Source: Planctomycetota bacterium (GTDB taxonomy: Bacteria > Planctomycetota > UBA1135). From it: DNA of 10,218 nt. The DNA lies in assembly GCA_022447335.1 (NCBI GenBank), contig JAKVCF010000083.1, forward strand, positions 1-10,218, read 5' to 3'. The notes beneath the pieces are model-generated. The model saw only the letters and a list, made by a program, of their open reading frames with translations. It ran no database searches and was not told the origin of the DNA. Position numbers and translations under genes: made by a program. Shown here in pieces: positions 1-5,413 of the stretch. The number at the start of each line of letters is the position of its first letter. The stretch's first letter is position 1.

Positions 1-1791
1 ACGCGTCCAAACCAACACCTCGTCGGGCCAAACGGACTCGGTGAGCTCGACCTCCCACCATGGATCCGACTCGGTCGCCGTATGCGTCACCGAAGCTTGA
101 TCGAAACGACCATCGGCGCTGCCATCGATCGCTAGTGCAGCGAAGCCATCGTAAGAAGTCGAAGATTGAGTCGCCTTTCCCTCCAGTGCAACGTTCGCCC
201 CACCAGCCATGACCTGCACTTCGGCCAAAGAAAGGATGCGCTCATCCCCTTCGAGAGATAAGCGAACGAAACGCGCCGCGCGCAAATCCTGTGGAACAGC
301 CAACACTCGCACCTCGCTCAGCACGAAGTTTCCATTGCCCCCAATGCCGCCCGGCCCGCCATACGGCAACTGCTCGTGCGTCAGCGCCTCGATCTGCAGC
401 ACTGCTTCGTCTCCTTGCGTACGCGAAACGATTTCAACTAACCCGCGGTCATAGGCCATGCCCTCCCGCAAAATCCAGCTACCGTCCTCGAGTAAGTTGT
501 AGCGTGACTCACCTCCTATCGTCGACACAGCTGAGTGCGCCAGCGGCTCCCAAATAGAGGCCAGGTTATCTTGCTCTGATTCCCAAGCCGCCAACACCTC
601 TTCGTCAATCGGCCGCGAATCAACCTGCTCACGCAGCCTAGAAATACCAGCATCGATACGGCGGAGATCTGCTCGCTGCGCATGCGTGGGAGTTGAGATC
701 TTCGGCGCGTCGTCGTCGTTGTCCTGATCAGCAGTCTGATTAAAAATTGCGAAGGCCGAATAGTAATCCTCGTGTGTAATCGGATCGAATTTGTGGGTGT
801 GGCACTCAGCGCATCCGAAGGTTAGCCCCATCCAGACCTGCATCGAAATATTGGTGCGATCCTTAACCGCCGCAACACGAAACTCCTCGTTGTCAGTACC
901 ACCTTCAGTGTTCACTAGCGAGTTTCTGTGAAAGGCTGTCGCCAGTCGGGTATTCACATCGGCGCCTGGAAGAAGGTCCCCCGCCATCTGCTCGCGAGTG
1001 AATTGGTCGAAAGGCATATCGGCGTTGTAGGCCTCGATAACCCAGTCCCGCCAACGCCAGATCTCACGCAGCGGATCCGAACCATGCCCTTTACTATCCG
1101 CGTAGCGAGCAAGGTCAAGCCATACCGCTGCCCAGCGTTCGCCGTAATGCGGTGAAGCCAGTAGCCGATCTACTACACGCTCATAAGCGTCAGATCGCTC
1201 GTCGTGCACGAACTCGATCACTTCCTCCTGAGTCGGTGGCAAACCAATCAAGTCCAACGATAAGCGACGAATCAGCGTGTGGCGATCGGCCTCCGCGGCC
1301 GGACTCAACCCCTCTTCTAATAAGCGCTCACGTATAAAAACATCGATTGGGTGTGCCTCGCTATCGACTGGCGCGCTCACTTCGATCGGCACAAAAGACC
1401 AGTGCGGCGTGTACTCCGCACCTTCTTCAATCCACTTCTCCAGAATGTTGACCTCTTCTTCATTTAGCGCATGGCCATGATGCTCAGGTGGCATCGGATC
1501 AACCACGTCCGTCACGCGAAAGATCAGCTCACTCGCGCTCGGATCACCTGGCACGATAACCTGGTATTCTCCATCTCGCAGGCGCACCGCATTTTCACGT
1601 TCATCCAAGCGAAGCCCTGCTTCGCGGCTGCTTTCATCTGGGCCATGACATGCAAAGCAGTTGCTGGACAAAATAGGCCGCACCTCGCGCTGGTAGTCAA
1701 CCAGCTTGCGCGCTGGATCCTGCTCGGCAACCGCGATCGACGCGACTACCGTGAAGGAGGCAAGCACAGCGAGAGTGAGGGGCTGCTTCAT
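1..1791 (-). CDS. PSCyt1-DUF1549 cytochrome protein with discoidin/fucolectin-like module (3' end outside window)
   Basis: Only the first 597 residues are visible; the frame is open at base 1. The protein starts with a Sec-type signal peptide (about residues 1-22, ending AVA). A Planctomycete cytochrome C domain (PSCyt1) follows, with heme motif CFACH at 45-49 and the usual 'MPP' near 100-102. The DUF1549 (PSCyt2) region spans about 145-355, with RRLSLDLIGLPPT at 175-187, LDLARYADSKGHG at 225-237 and a second CxxCH (CAECH, 327-331) just before the family's HKFDP stretch. Residues about 505-597 look like an F5/8 type C or fucolectin-type module (ATQSST at 540-545, NPWWEV-like DPWWEV at 576-581). 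Related proteins usually end in DUF1553 (PSD1) and run to roughly 1000 residues, so that half should lie to the left. The start sits 25 bases after the sulfatase stop, with no strong Shine-Dalgarno. The biochemical role of the family is not established; periplasmic electron transfer or glycan breakdown is inferred. Confidence 0.9.
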   Translation of the reverse strand, partial: MKQPLTLAVLASFTVVASIAVAEQDPARKLVDYQREVRPILSSNCFACHGPDESSREAGLRLDERENAVRLRDGEYQVIVPGDPSASELIFRVTDVVDPMPPEHHGHALNEEEVNILEKWIEEGAEYTPHWSFVPIEVSAPVDSEAHPIDVFIRERLLEEGLSPAAEADRHTLIRRLSLDLIGLPPTQEEVIEFVHDERSDAYERVVDRLLASPHYGERWAAVWLDLARYADSKGHGSDPLREIWRWRDWVIEAYNADMPFDQFTREQMAGDLLPGADVNTRLATAFHRNSLVNTEGGTDNEEFRVAAVKDRTNISMQVWMGLTFGCAECHTHKFDPITHEDYYSAFAIFNQTADQDNDDDAPKISTPTHAQRADLRRIDAGISRLREQVDSRPIDEEVLAAWESEQDNLASIWEPLAHSAVSTIGGESRYNLLEDGSWILREGMAYDRGLVEIVSRTQGDEAVLQIEALTHEQLPYGGPGGIGGNGNFVLSEVRVLAVPQDLRAARFVRLSLEGDERILSLAEVQVMAGGANVALEGKATQSSTSYDGFAALAIDGSADGRFDQASVTHTATESDPWWEVELTESVWPDEVLVWTR

Positions 1792-1816
1792 GGCCGAGCC
1801 CCGATGATAATCCTAA

Positions 1817-3166
1817 TTAGTCGACTTCACCCAGTTCCGTACGCCAAGCCTCTGCCTCCTTCCGCAGGCGCCCCACTAGCTCTGGATGATTTTCTGACAA
1901 GTCCTCCGCTTCGCTGACGTCCAGAGGCGTGCCATCTTCGGCCTGGAGCGCAAACAGCTCCGGCGACTCCAAAATTTCGCCGCTCTCTTCACGCAAGCGT
2001 AACTTCCATCGACCCCACGACACCGCGTGTAAACGCTCATTCTTGTAGTACGGGAAGGAACTAACCTCCGGAGAAGACCCCCCGCGCCACCAAGCAGCGA
2101 GGTCGCGACCATCGAGTGAAATCGGCTGCGCTTTCCCATCAGGCGTAGCGCCCATCGGATGTGTAACGCCGCAGAGCGTGGCAAGAGTCGGCAGAAGATC
2201 GAGTGTCGAGGTCGGCGTATTCCAGACTTCTCCTGCTGGCAGCACGGCCGGCCAGCGCATGACGCAGGGCACACGATGCCCACCTTCAAAAGTCGTGTTC
2301 TTATGGCCACGAAGTGGGCCAGAAGAAGGGCGATGCCATGGACCATTGTCGGAGGTAAAAATCACGATTGTGTCCTCCCTCTGCCCAATCTCTTCAATCT
2401 TGGTTAATAAACGGCCGACTGAGTCATCAATTTCATGAATCACGTCGCCATAAAGACCCAATGGCATCTTGCCGGCAAACTCCCATGACACGGAAATCGG
2501 CCGGTGAGGCATGACGTGCGCGAGGAAAAGAAACCATGGCTCGTCACCGCCCTGTTCGATCCAACGTATAGCCTCGTCGGTAAACCGCTTTGTCAAAAAG
2601 CGTTGTTCCGGGCCCATCTCGATGACCTCGCGGTTTCTCCACAATGGAAGTGGAGGCGCCTGATGGCCGTTGTGCTTGTAGAAATGGTCGTCCATATCGT
2701 TCGAATACGGCACGCCGAACCAAAACTGAAAACCCTGCTCAAGCGGATGGAACTCAGACCTCGCATGCCCCAAATGCCACTTGCCCACAAGGCCAGTACG
2801 GTAACCAGCTGGACGCAAGATTTCAGCCAGCGTGACCTCCGAAGCTGGCAGACCGTGCTCCGAAAAAGGAAAGATCACGCGTCGCCCCAGCCCTTGTCGC
2901 ATAGGGTGCCTCCCGGTAAGTAGCGCCGCGCGCGAAGGCGTGCAAACCGCCACGGGAACACGGAAATGTGTGAACCTCACGCCTTCGGCGGCCATCTGAT
3001 CCAAGTGCGGAGTTGTCAACCCCTCCGCACCCTGTGAGCCCAAGTCTCCCCAACCCTGGTCGTCAGTCAAAATAATCAACACATTGGGGCGCGCCGACTT
3101 CTCTTCAATCGAAGAATAATTCCTCGGTTCTTGAGCTAACCATATCAGCGTGAACACGAACAACAT
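1817..3166 (-). CDS. Formylglycine-dependent sulfatase (family S1, arylsulfatase A/GALNS-like)
   Basis: This 449-residue enzyme should hydrolyse sulfate esters, most likely on a carbohydrate in the periplasm. The catalytic signature CTPSR is at 75-79; Cys75 would be converted to formylglycine by a maturase encoded elsewhere. Metal ligands are visible as TDD at 34-36 and TSDNGP at 271-276. Other conserved active-site elements are GKWHLG at 128-133 (Lys129, His131) and His221 in HVMPHRP. The stretch HKNTTFEGGHRVPC matches the Lys-containing substrate-side loop of arylsulfatase A/GALNS-like members. The length is normal for a compact S1 sulfatase. The N-terminus has a short hydrophobic run (residues 1-11) but no Lys/Arg before it, so it is an atypical signal peptide. 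An in-frame TAG 12 bases upstream rules out a longer version. It lies 25 bases after the peptidase E gene. The exact sulfated substrate cannot be read from sequence. Confidence 0.95.
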   Translation of the reverse strand: MLFVFTLIWLAQEPRNYSSIEEKSARPNVLIILTDDQGWGDLGSQGAEGLTTPHLDQMAAEGVRFTHFRVPVAVCTPSRAALLTGRHPMRQGLGRRVIFPFSEHGLPASEVTLAEILRPAGYRTGLVGKWHLGHARSEFHPLEQGFQFWFGVPYSNDMDDHFYKHNGHQAPPLPLWRNREVIEMGPEQRFLTKRFTDEAIRWIEQGGDEPWFLFLAHVMPHRPISVSWEFAGKMPLGLYGDVIHEIDDSVGRLLTKIEEIGQREDTIVIFTSDNGPWHRPSSGPLRGHKNTTFEGGHRVPCVMRWPAVLPAGEVWNTPTSTLDLLPTLATLCGVTHPMGATPDGKAQPISLDGRDLAAWWRGGSSPEVSSFPYYKNERLHAVSWGRWKLRLREESGEILESPELFALQAEDGTPLDVSEAEDLSENHPELVGRLRKEAEAWRTELGEVD

Positions 3167-3191
3167 GGCCTCATACTACGTGTTGGATCAA

Positions 3192-3926
3192 TTATCGAAC
3201 CTCATTCAGCAAATCGGAAAGATCGCTTCCCTCTTTAAAGTCGACCGGATCTTGGCCGCGGCGAAAAAGGCGCATAGGTCCACGTAGAAGTTTTAGCTGT
3301 TTCCCATCGCGAAAGAGTAGCCCAGATTCCCAAAGTCCAAGCACTGGCACCGCGATCTCTTCATGAAACTCACGGATCCGATCGTCTCGGGTCTCACCAA
3401 AGTGCTCCTCGTATTCTCCTTCACCTATCCGAATATGAATGTTCCCTTTGTAGTAGTGCGTGTTGACCTGGAACGGAACCAGGCCTAATGCTTCAAAACT
3501 TGCCGGACGAACGATCGGCATATCATTTGTAGTCTGCATCGTGGGGCAGGCTACATTCGCGCCTGCCGATATGCCCAGATAAGGCAACCCACTCTTCACA
3601 CGCCGGCGGATTGGATCAATTAACCCCTCAATCTGCATGCGATGGATCAGCCTGAAAGTATTCCCTCCACCGATGTAAATCCCCTCGGCCTCCTCGATCG
3701 CCTGTATTGGGTCACTTGCACGATGCAAACCAAAAAGTTCGTAGCCGGCATTGAGATCGGCTCGATTCAGTGCATCGACATAAGCATCGCCGTCAGAGAT
3801 GGCATAGGGAACAAAAAGCAATCGACGGATGTCGCCAAAGTGCTGACGCATCGCGTGACGTAACGCATCGCGGCGCTCTTCACCACGGAATCCACCCGAT
3901 CCGAGCAGAAGTTTCATGTTGCCCAT
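3192..3926 (-). CDS. pepE: Peptidase E-like aspartyl dipeptidase (family S51)
   Basis: This 244-residue serine peptidase family S51 protein is expected to cleave dipeptides with N-terminal aspartate in the cytoplasm; no signal peptide is seen. The family hallmarks are clear: IGGGNTFRL at 85-93, nucleophile elbow GISAGAN at 118-124 (Ser120), TTNDMPIV at 132-139 (Asp135) and NTHY at 155-158 (His157). These are the same residues, by chance at the same numbers, as the Ser-Asp-His triad of E. coli PepE as I recall it. Compared with E. coli PepE, there is a longer segment after His157 (about 159-175), before the GETRDDRIREF stretch. The frame starts at 3926, but Met4 (3917) is a strong rival: it has AGGA 8 bases upstream and gives MKLLLGS, aligning with the E. 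coli N-terminus. Cyanophycinase, also S51, is less likely given the length and the TTNDMPI motif. Its place between a secreted redox pair and a sulfatase is unexplained. Confidence 0.9.
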   Translation of the reverse strand: MGNMKLLLGSGGFRGEERRDALRHAMRQHFGDIRRLLFVPYAISDGDAYVDALNRADLNAGYELFGLHRASDPIQAIEEAEGIYIGGGNTFRLIHRMQIEGLIDPIRRRVKSGLPYLGISAGANVACPTMQTTNDMPIVRPASFEALGLVPFQVNTHYYKGNIHIRIGEGEYEEHFGETRDDRIREFHEEIAVPVLGLWESGLLFRDGKQLKLLRGPMRLFRRGQDPVDFKEGSDLSDLLNEVR

Positions 3927-3955
3927 CCTAGGGCGCTCGCCCCGTGGGCCAACTC

Positions 3956-5413
3956 TTATTCCGGCGCTTCGGCTAGATGGATAAGCGTGTAGTAAACCTG
4001 CTTATGGAGCAGAGCTTCCCCATTGATACTACGCACTCCATCGATGTGCAACTCGTGCACATATCCAGAACGCAGCCCTTTCACTGGAAGGAAGTAGGCC
4101 TTCGAATCTAAGGGTAGGGATTGCAGTGGCCCTACATTGAGATTCTCCGTTTCAAACTCCTTGCTGCCATAAGCAGCATGCAACTCATAGGTGTAGCTCG
4201 ACATCTTGAGCTCTACGTTATCCAGCGTGTCCGGATCTATTGTCTCGGTGAAATGTAATACGAATCCACCTGGCGCCGCCTTCATCTCAAGAACCTCGAA
4301 AGGCACTTTACCGGTCCATCTAAGCCGCTGCAGCGCCCAAGGCTTAGCACCTAATGCAGCCCATCCGCGATCACTGCCACCTACAAGCATTTCGCCACCT
4401 TCTAGTTGGCGCACGCGAATCAAACCAGTCCCTAGACCGTGCCGGAAAGGGTAGCAAGCGCCCTGCCAATGGCCTTCGACCTCTTCGAGGCTGCCACGCA
4501 TCAACTCGGCCGAGTATTGATCGCCCACAAAAAGCTGGCCGTCAAAGGGGCCAAAAAATCCACCACTAGTATCCCATGCCATACCACTCGGCGAGCGCCC
4601 CATCTTGTCATAAGGGAACCAAACCGCCGGCAGCTTGAATCCGCGAACTTCATCCTTAGCAAGCGGCATCATGATTCCATTCGGCACGTCGCCTGGATGC
4701 TCCACACGAGAGCCTGGAAGTTTCGCTGAACCAATCCCATGTGGATGACCATGGAAGTCACCTTCTTCGATATGACTGAGCTTTGAAGCGCCGCACCACT
4801 CACCCTGGTTATCGGTGTAAAAAGGCTCACCCCACGGACTAACCTCGACGCCGGCCGGTGAGCGTAGCCCCCCGGCAAAAGGAATCATTTCTCCTTCTGG
4901 AGTAACCTTCATCGCCCAGCCGCGCCATTCAACACGGCCAAAGGGCTCGCCACCGAAAGGCTTATTTGTCGTCAACCAAAGGTTTCCTTGTAGATCGACG
5001 CGCGGCCCAAAGTTGTATTCGTGGTAGTTGCCACTGATATCCCATCCATCCGCGATAGTGCGGAACTCATCGGCAGAACCATCGTCATCGCTATCGCGCA
5101 TGCGCATCAACTCACCACGCGTTACACAGTAGATCCAACCTTTCTGAGACAATAGCCCGAGCGGCTCCTGCAGCCCATCGGCCCACAAACTGAACTCGGG
5201 CTTAGACGAACGAAAATCGTCGATACGCCAAACTTCACCACGCCGCGTGCAAGCCAGAAGGGTTTCGGGTCCAACCTGTTCAAGGCCGCCCACTTCCAGC
5301 ACCACATTATCAGGGATCTCGATATCGATGACTTCATAGAAGTCCGACTCGGATGGCTCCTGTGCAGCGGAAAATAACGCTACCGCACCCAAGAGAGTGG
5401 CGACCATCACCAT
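3956..5413 (-). CDS. Secreted beta-propeller protein, PVC 'membrane-bound dehydrogenase'-like (sorbosone dehydrogenase fold)
   Basis: With the start at 5413 the product is 485 residues and begins with a clean signal peptide (MVMVATLLGAVALFSAAQ). The open frame extends to 5467, but those 18 extra residues are arginine-rich and lie inside the upstream gene. The 5413 start forms ATGGTGATG over the upstream TGA and has GGAGG 10 bases before it; 5407 is the next choice. Residues about 30-375 form a six-bladed-propeller-like region of the PQQ-dependent sugar dehydrogenase/NHL type. Marks are CTRRGEVW (55-62), LQEPLGL (81-87), a calcium-loop-like DSDDDGSADE (107-116) and SGNYHEYNFGP (127-137), the last typical of PVC proteins annotated as putative membrane-bound dehydrogenases. 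The C-terminal ~100 residues look like an Ig-like domain (YTYELHAAYGS, VHELHIDGVRS). A periplasmic sugar or alcohol oxidation role is inferred from fold and from coupling to a cytochrome. PQQ binding is not demonstrated, and no heme motif is present. Confidence 0.83.
   Translation of the reverse strand: MVMVATLLGAVALFSAAQEPSESDFYEVIDIEIPDNVVLEVGGLEQVGPETLLACTRRGEVWRIDDFRSSKPEFSLWADGLQEPLGLLSQKGWIYCVTRGELMRMRDSDDDGSADEFRTIADGWDISGNYHEYNFGPRVDLQGNLWLTTNKPFGGEPFGRVEWRGWAMKVTPEGEMIPFAGGLRSPAGVEVSPWGEPFYTDNQGEWCGASKLSHIEEGDFHGHPHGIGSAKLPGSRVEHPGDVPNGIMMPLAKDEVRGFKLPAVWFPYDKMGRSPSGMAWDTSGGFFGPFDGQLFVGDQYSAELMRGSLEEVEGHWQGACYPFRHGLGTGLIRVRQLEGGEMLVGGSDRGWAALGAKPWALQRLRWTGKVPFEVLEMKAAPGGFVLHFTETIDPDTLDNVELKMSSYTYELHAAYGSKEFETENLNVGPLQSLPLDSKAYFLPVKGLRSGYVHELHIDGVRSINGEALLHKQVYYTLIHLAEAPE

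Noticed and set aside
1471..1917. Plus-strand open frame of 148 codons
   Set aside because: It is antisense to two well-supported genes, its translation resembles no protein family, and it lacks typical coding features.
1876..2346. Minus-strand 156-codon frame overlapping the sulfatase, as a sign of a frameshift
   Set aside because: The sulfatase frame is intact through all motifs and the alternative frame shows no sulfatase-like sequence.
2504..2923. Plus-strand open frame of 139 codons
   Set aside because: It lies opposite the conserved core of the sulfatase; its composition is that of an antisense shadow.
3192..3926. Cyanophycinase instead of peptidase E
   Set aside because: The TTNDMPIV and NTHY motifs, the triad positions and the short length match PepE; no cyanophycin synthetase gene is in view.
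3956..5413. Firm assignment as a PQQ-dependent glucose or sorbosone dehydrogenase
   Set aside because: The fold is similar, but PQQ-contacting residues could not be verified by eye, so only a dehydrogenase-like call is made.
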